DNA of 64,000 nucleotides from NCBI GenBank assembly GCA_037501455.1, contig CM074856.1, forward strand, positions 45,909,001-45,973,000. Reading direction: 5' to 3'. Shown piece after piece: positions 1 to 11,943 of this stretch (position 1 is the first letter of the stretch; each line of letters opens with the position of its first letter). The DNA is from Lantana camara (Eukaryota > Streptophyta > Magnoliopsida > Lamiales > Verbenaceae). The translations under genes and the position numbers were made by a program. The notes beneath the pieces were generated by a model that made no database searches, was not told where the DNA came from, and saw only the letters and a list, made by a program, of their open reading frames with translations.

Positions 1-1325
1 GTTCCTCTGGGGGGGACTCTAATGCTGCCCGGCGGCGGTACATCTGGAGTTGTGACCAACGCCCATCCATGCCCAAATCCGTCTACGCAATCAAACTGGC
101 CTTCAGGGACCCTCAAGGAATTGACCTCTCGGGGGGGAGGGGGGGAGCCGGGGTGACCCTTAGGGACCCTCGAGGAATTGAAATTGATTACACAATCAAA
201 CTGACCTTCCAAGTCACCAACAATGAGGCTGAGTATGAAGCCCTCATCCAATGACTCAGAATTGCCTTTCAGAACGGAGCCTCTCGGGTCACTACTTACG
301 TTGACTCTCAATTGATTGCTAGTCAGGTTGACGACACTTATGAGGCTCGAGAAACCACCATGGTGCAGTATCTGGCCAATTTGATTCCCGTATTCTGGCC
401 CCAAGTGCTCGAATATGTACACAGCGGAAGTTACTCCAAGAAATGCCCCAAGTGCCAATTTCACTCCAATGTTCCTCAACTGCCAGCGGGGTATCGATAT
501 AGTGGGGCCCCTCCCAATGGCGACCGGACATTGAAAGTTTGTGATCCTCGCTGTGGCTTACTTCACCAAGTGGGCAGAGGCCGAAGCGGTCGCAAAAATA
601 ACGTTCAGGGTGGTGAGAGATTTCATTTGGAAAAACATCATCTCTTGGTATGGCATCCTGAGGGTGCTAATCTGGGACAACGGTTCCCAATTCATCATCG
701 CTGACACTCGAGAGTGGTCCTCAGAGCTTGACATCAAGCAACGCTTCACTTCCGTGCGCCACCCTCAGGCCAACGGTCAAGCTGAAGTCACAAACAGACC
801 ATACTCCAACATCTAAAAACGATGCTCGAGAGTAAAAAGGGTGAATGGGCTGAAGAGTTTCAAGGAGCCCTCTGGGCGTATCATACTACCCCACGAGCGT
901 CAACAGGGGAGACACCCTACTCTCTCGTCTATGTCTCCGAGGCCATGATACCTGCAAAAATCGCCCAAGAGTCCGCACGCGTTGCATATTTCGAGCCCGC
1001 GGCTAACGAAAGTAACTGGGCGCTCGAGCTAAACTTGCTGGATGAGAAGAGAAACACTGCATGGGCCCGGATGCACAGGTACAAGGCATCAGTAGCCCAT
1101 CAATACAACAATCGTGTTAAAGAGAGGACCTTCCAACTGGGAGACTTGGTCCTCAAGAAAACTAATGTGTCCAAACATGTGGGTAAGTTAGACCCCAACT
1201 GGGAAGGCCCCTTCAAAGTCATCCAGGTATGAGCGAACAACACCTACCTGTTGGAAACTTTGTAAGGCGAGCGTCTCCCTAGCTCGCCCCTGGAATGCCT
1301 GCAATCTGAGAAGATTCTTTGTCTA
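1..1325 (+). pseudogene. Remnant of Tat-like polyprotein (gag end, second RNase H, integrase)
   Basis: Three reading frames together cover polyprotein pieces. At 69-254 the second (archaeal-type) RNase H motif VTNNEAEYEAL is seen. At 312-520 are the end of that domain and the integrase zinc-binding region (KKCPKCQFHSN). At 541-816 is the integrase core (YFTKWAEAEAVAK, NGSQF, NGQAEVTNR). At 822-1232 is the integrase C-terminus (GEWAEEFQGALWAYHTTPRAS, then NWEGPFKVIQ). Frames change several times and stretches between the RNase H and integrase are deleted, so no functional protein is made. The frame runs in from outside the window. Identity rests on close similarity to the intact polyprotein at 41960-48154. 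Confidence 0.85.
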
Positions 1326-1613
1326 AAAACGAATCTTGTAACTCCCCGCTCAGGGCACACTGTATCTTCTTTTGACAGAAATACAAAGACATTAGTAATT
1401 ATTTTCGTGCGTTGTTTGTCATTTTCTTGATTCAAATTATGGTAGTTTGCATCGTAATCACTTAAACGCCTACTTCATGTCGAGGGTACTCCACGTCGAA
1501 CGGCTTGATATATACTCTCTTAAACGAGCGAACCCCTTTCCAGCTTAGCATCATCAGTATATATTCCACATTGGGTAGCTTGACGCTCGTAAATGCATAA
1601 ATCCTGCTCAAAC
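1326..1613 (+). other. Non-coding 3' region of element A, left part
   Basis: This matches in layout the sequence just after the polyprotein stop in the complete element (48155-48260): a short non-coding tract before repeats. No gene is seen. It ends at the TSD base c1613 where a solo LTR was inserted. Confidence 0.6.
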
Positions 1614-4447
1614 TGTAGCACCCGGAACGCTAGGCGCCACATCCCCCGCACTATAGCCTCAATCCACATATGAAACGGACAATTCATACATGAACCGAAA
1701 CTATAGCGAACGGGAGACAATAAAAACTCAAAAGCTAGGCGGGTACCCTCAATTAATACCACTAAACAATTGTATCAATAAAAGCGGAAGCAATAACATT
1801 CAATACTTATAGGTACCATATTTACATCAAAAGTATATAAATAGTAGTAGGTACCAACACTTATCAATACATTATCATCTCCTATACATCACACATGTAT
1901 AAATATCCAAAAACCACTAACATGATACTCCAAAATCCATACATGAAATGAAATGCTAGACTCAAAGGTAAAGACCTGACTCGACCCCGCCTAGCACTCA
2001 ACCTGCAAAAACTGAAAATGTGAGGTGTCAGTCTATGAAAGCCTAAGTGAGGGGTTTATGAATAAATATTAACGCAATTAACATGCAAGTTATAATCCCG
2101 GGTAAAGCTTTTACAAATGAAACAATATAGGTTGAATAAGGAATAATCTTCGCCCGAGATTACAACTATTCAATTTAACAATTCAATCATTTATCAATTT
2201 AATCCGTGGCCCGGGCGAGTGAGGGCAATTCTCCAACCTTACACCAATAGTGAACATTACATGCTTGTATAATTATCATGTGATCATGCAATTTAATTAA
2301 AGTGCACACGTATCAATTTCATGAACTCCTTTACTCCGGGTGATGGGGGGGTTTGCAAGGCCCTAACCATCCTTGCTACGTACGTCGGGAACATGACTCC
2401 CACGTACGGGATTCCTTCCTCCACCAAACCTCCTGGTGGATTCAGGGGTTATCCCAAAGTAGTGAGGATAGTGCAAGAGTTACCCGTCAGCTCTTGCTTC
2501 CTCGGTTGGCTCAATACACTACCCTCGGGCCCAAATGTGAACATGCTTACTCGCCCAAAAATAATTAATCAATCCGTTTAGTTCAATCAATAAATTCCAT
2601 GAAATCAGTTGAAAATCAATAAGATCACGGTCTAATCGCGATACATGCATTGCTTTGCATGATCATGGTGCTAATCACACTACATGCATTTCTTTGCATA
2701 AGTGTGACTTGCTTGCAATCGTTTAGATTTGGAAAACTCTAGATATATATATACATTTTGGCCGAAAACATCACATAAGGGTTGTACGGGTTCTATATAA
2801 CTAGAAATTAAACTTCACCTTTACTTTACCAACCAAAACAAGCAAGGAAACACCCTAAGGAGCGTGCTCCTCGTCACCGGGAACCTGATCTATATAACAA
2901 GGACAAGTGTTCGTGAGACACGACTCTTATGAACTATTTACGATGCACGGCAAAGTCATGATCAATATATAATGCAATAACAATCCAGGAATGTCAATTA
3001 GGAGCATACTTATCAATTAGTCAAGTACATTTATCATATAAGTCACATAGGGGAGCCAAGGAAGTGAAAAGGATGCGATAAGAAGGGTTTTGGTGAAGTT
3101 TGGCCAAAACCGACAATTTTTGGAAATGTACATGCTGAGGGAAAACTGGAATATCTTGAGATATAGAAGTTGGAATTAAGTTTTTCTTGTTGGGAATGAA
3201 ACTAGACAAGTAGACCTTTAAAATGGTATATGGCTCGTTTTCTAGTTCAAAGCGAGGAGAAAACGGCGTAAGCTTGAAGTTAGGCGAGTGCAGTTTGTCG
3301 GGAAAGCAGCGACACCAAAAAGAATTGATAATATCTCACAAATGGGAAACGATATTGAGGTGATTCCAATTGGAGCTTGTTCTAGACTTCAATATCTTTC
3401 CAAAGAATAAAAAATCAGGTCATTTGGAGTTCGGATGAGGGAGTACCCGGCCGGGTAAAATTCAAGGGAAAAGTTCCCCGACCGGGTAAGCAGTCCAGAA
3501 GCTTTTCGGGGGAAAACTACCCGCCCGGGTACTTTTTATGCACAAAAAGTACCCGGCCGGGTACTGTTCCAGAGGTGGAAAAAGGGGCAAAACAGGGGAA
3601 GCTTCGGGGGAGGAAGAAAAGGGATGAAAACCCAAAGCAAACTCAACCAAAATGCTCCAAACAATCATATATCTTGCATATAACTCATATATATCAATTA
3701 GGAATCAAGTAATCCATTAAACAATGCTCAAATCATCAAGGAATCATCAATCAAAAACCCATATAAAATAATGAACTGCAACTTCCATATTATTTAAGAA
3801 ATCATGCAAGCTTTCAAGATTAATGATCCTAAGCATGCTTCTAATCAATTATACACAAGAAATCATCAAATAACCAACAAACCCTAATCATATATATATT
3901 CAAGAGATTCAATTAAATAATCCATCTATACCTTAAAATGATAGAAAGAAGGGAAGAAATGATGGTATGATGATGATGATGCTTCCAAACATGAAATTCC
4001 TCCAACAATCTAGCTTGAAGTGATGAAATCTCTTCCTTCCCTTCCCTTGGTATGAAAAACTTGATATAGTGTGTGTATATGTGTGGGATTTTTAATGAAA
4101 ATGATGAATAAATGAAAGGGATGAAGATATATGCAAAAGTCTTCCACTAACACATGTGACTCATCACATTTTGCACTTAAGTCCTTTAATTAATGAATTA
4201 ATGCAAATAGGTTCCATTCCATGGAATAGGATCATCAAAGTCCCAAATTATGAAATGCAATTAAGTTCAAGAAGTCAGGAAATGATCAAATAAGATCACA
4301 TAAGAACATTTAATCATGTTGGCAATTAGTTCGCGTAAATTCCACGTTAATGATAGTTTATATAAATGCATAAGAATATATTACATATAGTGTTATGAAA
4401 ATTATAATTTAATACACAATATTTGAATGGAAAACCGGGGCGTTACA
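1614..4447. mobile_element. Solo LTR, 2834 bp, TSD CAAAC
   Basis: The insertion begins TGTAGCACCCGG and ends CCGGGGCGTTACA, so its termini are TG...CA and form an imperfect inverted repeat of about 12 bp. The 5-bp duplication CAAAC lies at 1609-1613 and 4448-4452. There is no convincing reading frame, primer site or protein motif, so it fits a solo LTR left by recombination between two LTRs. Termini of the TGTAACRCCCCGG type and LTRs of this length are typical of the Tekay/Del chromovirus lineage of plant Ty3/gypsy elements; that assignment is inference. Orientation is undecided. It interrupts the 3' non-coding part of element A and is therefore younger. Confidence 0.8.
3444..3564. repeat. 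Cluster of CCGG-centred palindromes inside the solo LTR
   Basis: The perfect 14-bp palindrome TACCCGGCCGGGTA occurs at 3444-3457 and 3550-3563 (16 bp, 3549-3564, with flanking G and C). Diverged versions lie at about 3475-3487 and 3518-3531. Between the last two, GTACTTTTT and AAAAAGTAC form a further inverted repeat (3529-3552). The GC-rich cluster stands out from the AT-rich surroundings. Confidence 0.85.
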
Positions 4448-5140
4448 CAAACGAGGGTCAAAATCAAGGGTGATACATACTTAGTTACACCAACTGGATA
4501 CTAATTATCCCAGTTCGCGCTTGTAGGTCCCTTAAAAGATTTTTACCTGATTAAATATGTGTACGCTCACAAATGGTGGACACTTAGCAAATCCTTTTGT
4601 TGATTTTTGAGTTCAAGTTTACACCATAGCTACGTTTGTTGTTATTTAACACTTAGATTAATTTTCATCAAAGGACAAACACTTAGCAAAACCCCTGGCG
4701 GATTTCTAAGTTCAAGTTTGGGCCTTATGCGAAAAATGGCCAGAATACCCCTCGCATGGGACACCCTCGCGCCTATACTTCCACATATCACAGAAATCCA
4801 AGCATCAAGAAGAAATCAGCAAACAACATACAAAGTAACACGACACACTGAAGGAGAAACAAGTTTCATTATCAACAAAAAAAAAAAAAAAAAAAAAAGA
4901 AGTTACACTACAGAAAGCAGAAAAAGGTTTAAGACATAAGATCTAAGCAGAAATAAGGGAAGCTGGAACAGAAATTCATGATTGGGGGGCAAGAACGGGC
5001 AGACAGGAGGCTTCATGAGGGCTGGTTCTCAGGCTCTAGAGGAGCAGTGGAGAATGGAACCGGAGCTAACACTTCAGGGTCTTCAACTTGAACGTCATCC
5101 TGGCCTCCCTCGACTGGGTCATCCTCATGGTCACCCTCGT
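4448..5140 (+). other. Non-coding 3' region of element A, right part
   Basis: This starts with the second TSD copy of the solo LTR. It holds two diverged repeats of the type CACTTAGCAAA...AGTTCAAGTTT (about 4578-4621 and 4677-4718). The second can fold, as ACTTAG pairs with CTAAGT. A run of 22 A residues follows at 4877-4898. It corresponds to the tandem-repeat region 48464-49433 of the complete element. No gene is seen; the short frame at 4607-4939 runs through the A-tract and is not credible. Confidence 0.55.
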
Positions 5141-7818
5141 CTATCGCCATAGGATGGGCTCAATTGGGTTGGCCGCCATGAATTCATCCTGGAGCATAGT
5201 AACTAAGTTATCATACTCCGGCTGCATCAAGTTCTCAGAGGGATCCCTCGTGGCAACAATCGGTTCCAGATTCTTGTACAGATCCATACGAAGGCGATCA
5301 TCTGTGCGAGTGCTGCCAGGCACCATCCCCAACTTGACCAGCTGGCCCACGGATTTCCAGAAGAAGCGTTTGGCATTGTTGAAGCAATGGAGGTTGGCGG
5401 CGAAGACAAAGGCATTGGAACGCACGAATTTGAGAACCGCATCCCAAACGACCCTCATTTCCAGATTCGTGACCTACCCTCACAGATCAGCCAACTCCTT
5501 CCTCACGAATTCCAGTTGCTGGTTACGCTCGGTCAAATGCTTGTTGAGCTCTTTGTTCTCATCCCTCAGCTTGTTGCGCTCGGTTTTGATCCTCTTATGG
5601 CGGTCGTCAAGCTTCTACCAGGACGTCTCTAAGCCCTCGAGGTCCTTCTTCATCTTGGAATGCTCAGTCTGGAGGGCTGAGAGCTCAATGGAGACCATGT
5701 CGTGATCCCTTTGCAGTTGGCCCGGGTCAATGACACGCAGGAGCCTCTTGTACTTGGCCTTACGTTCAGAGTAAGTCTCCGAGCGCCTCTGCAGATTCTT
5801 CAACCTCGGAATCACCCCCTGTGCATGTAACCAAAATTTATGAGATTGTTGGGGATTGATCTCAAAGTCAAAAGAAGTGATCAAATACTTACCACCATGA
5901 GTGCGTAGCAAGCATCTGCTGCCACCTCAGCTGCAAGTTAGCTGTTGAGCCTTTCATGGTCCCCCGAAAATTGCATACGACGGACCAGTCCTGCGACGAC
6001 GTTGCAAGCGGCAGGAGTATCATCTAGGAGCACTAGACCATCCTCCCTCGAGCGCCTATAATGGGCGTCCCCCTCGCGCTCGAACTTCCAAAAACTCTCA
6101 TCCTTAGAGGATGAGGTGTCACTGTCATTGCCCAAGCTACCCACAACCACCTGTTTCCCCTTGCCAGTAATGGGATAGAGTCGGCGAGCCTCTTTCTCTT
6201 CCTCGAGGGCTCAGAGTCATCCCTCTCCAAGTGGCAGAGTATCGCCCCCGAATGGTTGCTACGAGGGTCTGATTGAGTTTGTCCATCGGTAGACGAGGGG
6301 ACAAAGGGGCCCTGGGGAGTGGCTCCATGAGCGTCCTCAATTATCAAATCCTCAATTTGTACCGCCCCACGGCCATCACTTTCGTCACTGCGACGGGCCC
6401 CCCGACCGCTGTCGCCTCTCCCCGACCCTCGCTTGGACCCGTGGCCTCCGCGAGGGGTAGCTTGCTATTGCTCCTGTTGCTGTTGGGCGTTGCTTGCCCT
6501 TCGAGAGCGCATCATGGCAGCAATGCTTTCAGCGCTCGTGCCCATCATCAGAATGTCTATATCTGCAAAACAAGAGATAAGTGAGCGTCAGAAATGATTT
6601 ATATAGTGCAGCAAAATTTTTTTAAAAAAAAAAAAGAAAAAAATGGTCAGCATTCCTACTCTAAATGTTAGCAAAGTCAGTTCCTAGAATCTAACCGTCT
6701 CGGTCCATTGTTCAAGCGGGAGGGTTAACTATCATTTTTGGAGGGCTTACGAGCCCATAACGGAACAACACTTCCTCATCGCGCATCAGGTCCTTGGCCT
6801 TAATCAGCCATTTCTCATTCTTCATCACGAGGGCTAGCCCCTTTGCCCACCGCTCAAATAGTTTATCCCCAGACATGTGCTTCACAATGGGCCTTTCTCC
6901 ATGCGTCACCCACTCTCGGGGAACATTAAACACCCCGCTTGGCGTCCCCACGAAGAAGAACTTATCCTTCCAGTTCTCTCCGTATGATATTGAGGGTGAA
7001 TCAATCATCTTCAAACCCGACTTGGCTTGGGCGTAATAGAATCCATCCCTCGGAGACGAACGGGGAGAGCGGGCTACCTGGATCAAGCTGTTGAAGTTGG
7101 CGAATGAAGGCTCTTGACCCATTACCCTCATCAATATTACAAAGGTATTCAACAGGGCTATTCCATGAGGCAGAATCTGGGAAGGGCACAGGTTTAGGGA
7201 ATTCAGCAAGTTGGCGATTGGGGCCGGGATCGGAAACCTCAAACCCCCCGCAAGCACAACATCCTTGTAAACTGAGGCGGGCGGTTGGCTCTCTCTCTCT
7301 CTGTCCATAGGGAGATGAATCTTATATACGTTGTCCCAATAAACCTTGGTTTTCAATTCTTCTAGCTCCGCGAGCGTCAAGGTACTCACTATTTTGTCCG
7401 GGGGTCTATCTGTTTGGTGAGGGTTGTTTTTCCTCACTTGGGTTACTGGCTCCTTCCCCCGTCTACGGCGTTTACGAGGAGGCTCCTCATCCGCCCGATG
7501 CTCGGAAGGTCCTCTATCACCTTGAGGGCTGGCGATAGCCACAGTCACCTGATGATCCTGAGGTCTAACAACACTATTTAGTATGGGGAAACCCCTCTCC
7601 CCCTGTCTCTGTATCAAGATTGCTAAATCCATATCCTCGAAAAGTTAGTCCACACCATCCGAACCCCGCTCGTTCATCCCTTGGACGGCAGCGTTAAGTT
7701 CTTCGTCCCCGGCCACTTCAGGAACCCTCGCTATCGGAACTGCATTTTGGGAAGAAGAACTTGCACAAGACATCTCTTCAATCTCCCATGCAGTTTGATC
7801 TACTACCTCATCCGCCAT
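5141..7818 (-). pseudogene. Broken antisense gene of element A (Transposase_28-like protein)
   Basis: This is the homologue of the antisense gene at 49434-52271. It starts MADEVVDQTAWEIEEM at 7818 on the minus strand. The first exon carries the core with GGLRFP, LCPSQI, GIALL and GFYYAQAK (near 7240-7000), and a basic stretch PPRKRRRRGKE. A stop (TAA, near 7647) replaces the proline of the DPLFEEMD motif of the intact copy, and a second stop (TGA) follows NPPA near 6712. Exon 2 (about 6347-5938) keeps PSRKRKR but changes frame. Exon 3 (about 5820-5141) keeps the coiled-coil start YSERKAKYKR. The protein cannot be made full length. Conservation of the layout in two diverged elements argues that the antisense gene is an old part of the family. 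Confidence 0.75.
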
Positions 7819-8095
7819 TGTTGTCCTTGTGCTTGAAGATGAAGAGCTCTTACAGAGATTAGGAGGAAAAACGAAATCTATGTATGGCAAACTCTCAGGA
7901 AGCTTCCTCACACAAGACTGGAGATCAACACAACCTAAATCTAGGGTTAGCACACGAAAAATAGAAGTCGCGGTGGATTACCTAAGATTGAAGAGGAAGA
8001 TTCCCTGGAAATCACAAGAAATCGCAGAAGATTTTGCTGCTATATTGCTCTGGAGAATTTAAAAGTGTAAAGAGGCCAAAAGGCCTTACAAACTC

Positions 8096-8105
8096 CTATT
8101 TATAG
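8096..8105 (-). promoter_or_regulatory. TATA box of the antisense gene of element A
   Basis: The minus strand reads CTATAAATAG about 280 bp upstream of the antisense ATG at 7818. The complete element has the same motif at nearly the same distance (52538-52547, ATG at 52271). Confidence 0.6.
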
Positions 8106-8401
8106 GGAGTAAGCTTGCATTAATTAGGGTTTGTGATTCAAACCGCAATCATTCCCACCTAGGAAGACTCCCACTTTTGGTAACCGTCACACGTCTCCCA
8201 ACAAACACGTGCCGATTCCATGGTACATATGCCAACGTCGCCACTCAGCATTTAATGCGGACATGACTTCATTTAATGCTCTGTCGGAAGACGTCCGTTA
8301 CAGAAGATGTACAGTCGCTTCTCTCCAAGAGCTTAACCCTCATATATTCAAAGCCAGGGCTCAAGTTTCAAAATTCTACAATACGTTCAAGCGTAACTAC
8401 A

Positions 8402-8418
8402 GAATTTGAGGGGCTAAA
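8402..8418 (+). other. Polypurine tract of element A
   Basis: GAATTTGAGGGGCTAAA lies just before the 3' LTR. It parallels GAATTGGGGGGCAAAA before the 3' LTR of the complete element (52871-52886). Confidence 0.6.
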
Positions 8419-9404
8419 TCACGCTCAAGTCATCCCTGTACACGTGTCGGGACCAGGAGGGTCCACTCAGATCAACGGGGAACACTTGGGCTTAGATGCT
8501 CGAGAAGATGGGCTCGCAACAGTGGATCCGACCCATCGACCTGCAGACTGGCAGTCCAAGACGCGCCTGACGAGGCACAACCTTCGAGCGTGGGCCTCCT
8601 TCAAGGGCCCTCCCGACGCCCATAATTACACTTCGCAGGGTCAAATCAACCCATCTTGTGTCACCGGCCCGGGATGTTCCCTTGCCTACTCCACGCTCAA
8701 AACCATCCTGACGCTCACTTCTCATGCAGGGCTCAGGCAATCATCAAAGCGTCTAGTCCACCTGGTTCGGCCCCAGCGGGCCACAAGGCCACTCGAGGGA
8801 ACCCACGACCCCGCGGTCGAAGCTCCACCCTAGCGTCCCAATGATCGGCCACGCCAATCCAGGGAATCAACCCCACCGAGCATCACAAACGCTCGAGTTG
8901 GGTCATCTCTGGGGCACACTCCCAAGCCTCCTCACGCCCACGTGGTAATCTTCGAGCCTCCCAGCGCTCATACTGCCGCTGTGCAACTGCCACTGACACA
9001 TGCGGGTAGTGCGCACACCAATTCCTGACACCCACTAACCCCGTACAAGGGAATAAGTCAGGGATGTCACTCTCATGTCGCCATGTGTCTAGGGCAACAC
9101 AGGTTTGGGTCCAAATGGTCACTGTTACCAAAACACCCCTTCCCTCAACGTATAAATAAGAGAATTCAACACACATTCTCTAACCGAAATTGCATACTCA
9201 AAATACATACAAACATTGCATTCTTAACTGGGCACCATTTTTCCTCTGCATCTTCTTCCCCAAGCTCACACACTTCACCATTGTTACTCACTTCCTGGTG
9301 TTATCCTAGCTGGAAGAACCCACGCATTATTGGAAACCCAGTTCCTGAGGCTCGTATGCCTGTGATGGTCCTCCCTTCCACAAACAAATTCTAAAGTGAT
9401 TGGT
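8419..9404 (+). repeat. 3' LTR of element A, degraded at both ends
   Basis: About 985 bp. It resembles the 809-bp LTR of the complete element in layout: an ACACGTG-type motif near the start, a TATA box (CGTATAAATAAG near 9150), then a region ending CACAAACAAATTCTAAAGTGAT, which matches the LTR end near 41813-41836. The terminal TG and CA are no longer recognisable. A block near 9290-9372 recurs on the minus strand at about 60802-60893. Small reading frames in it are not credible genes. Confidence 0.65.
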
Positions 9405-9761
9405 GTTTAAATCTTTTCCTATTTTCTGCACCATCAAAGGGTTAGATTTTAAAAAAAAAATCCCTTTTTTCTAAAAAAAGAAAAACATATAATGTGATTT
9501 TAGATTTGTTTACTAATATTATTATCGAGAAAAAAAATTACTTTTATGTAAAAACAAAAAACTGTCTAAAAATAATAGTTAATCATCACTGATTACTATT
9601 ATTTGAAAAGGAATACTTAAAAATTTAAACTACTGCCCGTCGTATTTAGAAAAAGGAAAAATGTATAATATGTATGCCAATGCTCTTTAAAAGAAGGAAA
9701 AATAAAAAAAAATTATATATTAAATGAGATTAGTATATTACTATTTTGGTAAAATTACTAT
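9405..9761. other. AT-rich spacer
   Basis: A/T-rich sequence with A-runs; no gene or recognisable repeat seen. Confidence 0.5.
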
Positions 9762-9770
9762 TTAAATTAA

Positions 9771-10161
9771 GAGATAATGATTTTTGCCCATCCGAACTAT
9801 AGGTCAGTTTGCAATTCACCCTCCAAACTATTTCGACCCCAATACCACCATCTAAACTATTAATTCATGATAAACCACCATCCCAAAGCGGTTTTGACCA
9901 TTTTTCAGCGGTTTTGACTCAAAAATACCACGTATGTGATATGGTATGAGAACACCAGGGGTAAATCTATGGAAAAATAACAAAGAGAGACAAATTTACA
10001 AATGTTAAAACATTCAAAACCGCTGAAAAAATAGTCAAAACCGCTTTGGGATGGTGGTTTGTCACAAATTAATAGTTTAGATGGTGGTATTGGGGTCGAA
10101 ATAGTTTGGAGGATGAATTGCAAAATGACCTATAGTTCGGATGGGCAAAAATCATTATCTC
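9771..10161. mobile_element. MULE-type MITE, 391 bp, 9-bp TSD
   Basis: Terminal inverted repeats of roughly 150 bp begin GAGATAATGATTTTTGCCC at 9771 and are matched by the reverse complement ending at 10161. Exact 9-bp duplications TTAAATTAA lie at 9762-9770 and 10162-10170. A 9-bp TSD and long TIRs are characteristic of Mutator-like elements. There is no coding capacity; the minus-strand frame at 9905-10123 lies inside the inverted repeats. Confidence 0.85.
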
Positions 10162-10170
10162 TTAAATTAA

Positions 10171-10827
10171 TTATCTTCACATGTAAAGTAAATGCCTAAT
10201 TTAAGAAAACATGATATTTAACTTTAAAAGTAAATAATAGATAATGACTAGTTAATCCATTAAAAAAAACCTCCATTATCTTGTCTGCCCAAAACCTTTT
10301 TTGGAAAAGTAAACGACTTCTAGAAAAATAAACAATCTTTGGCTACACCACACCACTAAACAAGAACTTAAAAAAGGAAAAGTAAATGCGTGTTTACTTG
10401 CTATCACAAACACACAATAAACACAATATGCCCAAACATGACTTCAAAAGTAACCTATACTCAGATGGATAGACTCTTGTAACCATGACATATTTACTTG
10501 CTTGAACATAATTTCTTTCTAAAGGAAAATAAATTTTCACAAAACAACAAAAAAATCTTTTTTACGAGATACAAATCAAAATTTGTATTTTTTTTGTTCC
10601 AAAGTCGACCATAGATCAATTCCCCTTATGATTGGGGAGTATTGATTACGCCCCTAATTCTGAACTTGATGGTAAACTTACCAAGTGATATGTCAGATCC
10701 AGCGATCTCCATTGGATTGACTAGGATGATAGTTTTTCATTCCAAATCTATAAAATTAGAATTTAGATTAAATCATACATTGCAGTATACTAGGCCTTCT
10801 AATTCTTTAAGAGGTTTATCTAAAAAA
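10171..10827. other. AT-rich spacer
   Basis: No gene supported. The 65-codon frame at 10642-10839 crosses into the LTR start and lacks any motif. Confidence 0.5.
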
Positions 10828-11943
10828 TGTTGGGAATAGTGCCCTGAAAATTCAATTTGTTGGATTAATTAAACTGAATTTACAACAAGTTATGAGTATT
10901 TCACATATTGATAATTAATAGCGTGTAGTGGTATTCTTATATGAAATGTGTTTCATAGGAAAATACTTTGAATACCAAAATCACATGTCATTAAAGTTCT
11001 AGTCGGTAAGATAAGAATATGTTCTTATCAAAACTATAACGTGGTTATATATGATGACTAGTCTATCGTCATAGGGAATGGTGATTGCGATTATAATACG
11101 TTGATGATTCTCAATAGGATAGGAAACATCGAACTGGACCACTGAGATTATTCATTTTATACTGCTATCTAAAATGAATAAAATCTCAGGAAGCATTGTA
11201 CTCTTAATCCTGATAATAATTCGGTTTTAGGTATGTAGTGTTAGTCACTATAATATACTCGAAGTGAGGTCTCAATAACGGTGACCAAAATACTTTGTAC
11301 GTTCGGTGACTATATGAAATGTGCTAAAGAGGTATATTGATCCAGGAATCTGTGGCCTTGTTGAAAGGCAAAAGATATCCCTGAAATAGATTTGCAAAAG
11401 TTTGAATTCAGACTTTGGCCAAAGCACTTTGCGTGATACGTCACCGAAGTTGTATATTAAATGTGTTTCACATACAAAGAATTTGAACTTAAGGCGAATC
11501 AAGAAATTTCAGATTAGAAGTGAAAAATAAATGATAGTAGTATTAATTTATTTTTCATGGATATCTACACGGAGGAGTAAAATGCAAAATTATTCTAGAT
11601 CGAGAAATTCGTGAATAATTTAATTAATTTTAGAGTGCAACAATATTTATTTAGTGGAATTAAATATTGTTAAACGGTAATTAATTATTATCATGAGATG
11701 ATAATATATTAATCCGTTTGGAGCTAAAATTAATTAGTCATGCAGGTCCCCCTGCAAGCCCCAATCGAAAACCCGAAGATAAAACATTAAAAGGAAAGAA
11801 ATAAATAAATTTTCAAAGTATTTGAAAATAGCCAAGGGATTTATTTTAAGAAAATAAATCAAGTTCCAAAGAGTTAGAAATGCCCGAAATTTCATTTTGG
11901 AGAAAATGAAAATTTATCAAATTTTATTTTTAAAAAAAAATGC

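Larger units (their letters stand above)
1..9404 (+). mobile_element. Tat-like Ty3/gypsy element A, internally deleted, left end outside the window
   Basis: Remains of a Ty3/gypsy retrotransposon related to the complete element at 41060-53695. In order it holds a gag 3' end fused to archaeal-type RNase H and integrase remnants (1-1325), a 3' non-coding region split by a solo LTR (1614-4447), an antisense gene broken by stops (5141-7818), a purine-rich tract (8402-8418) and a 3' LTR (~8419-9404). Protease, reverse transcriptase and the first RNase H are missing: bases 1-95 match the gag end of the complete copy (near 44026-44120) and then jump to the second RNase H (near 46496). The element could only have moved with proteins supplied in trans. 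The right LTR end is degraded, so no TSD could be read. Confidence 0.8.

Noticed and set aside
3462..3668. 68-codon minus-strand frame in the solo LTR
   Set aside because: It runs through the palindromic CCCGG cluster and has no similarity to a known protein.
5387..5632. Plus-strand frame with leucine-rich segments
   Set aside because: Complement of the coiled-coil exon of the broken antisense gene.
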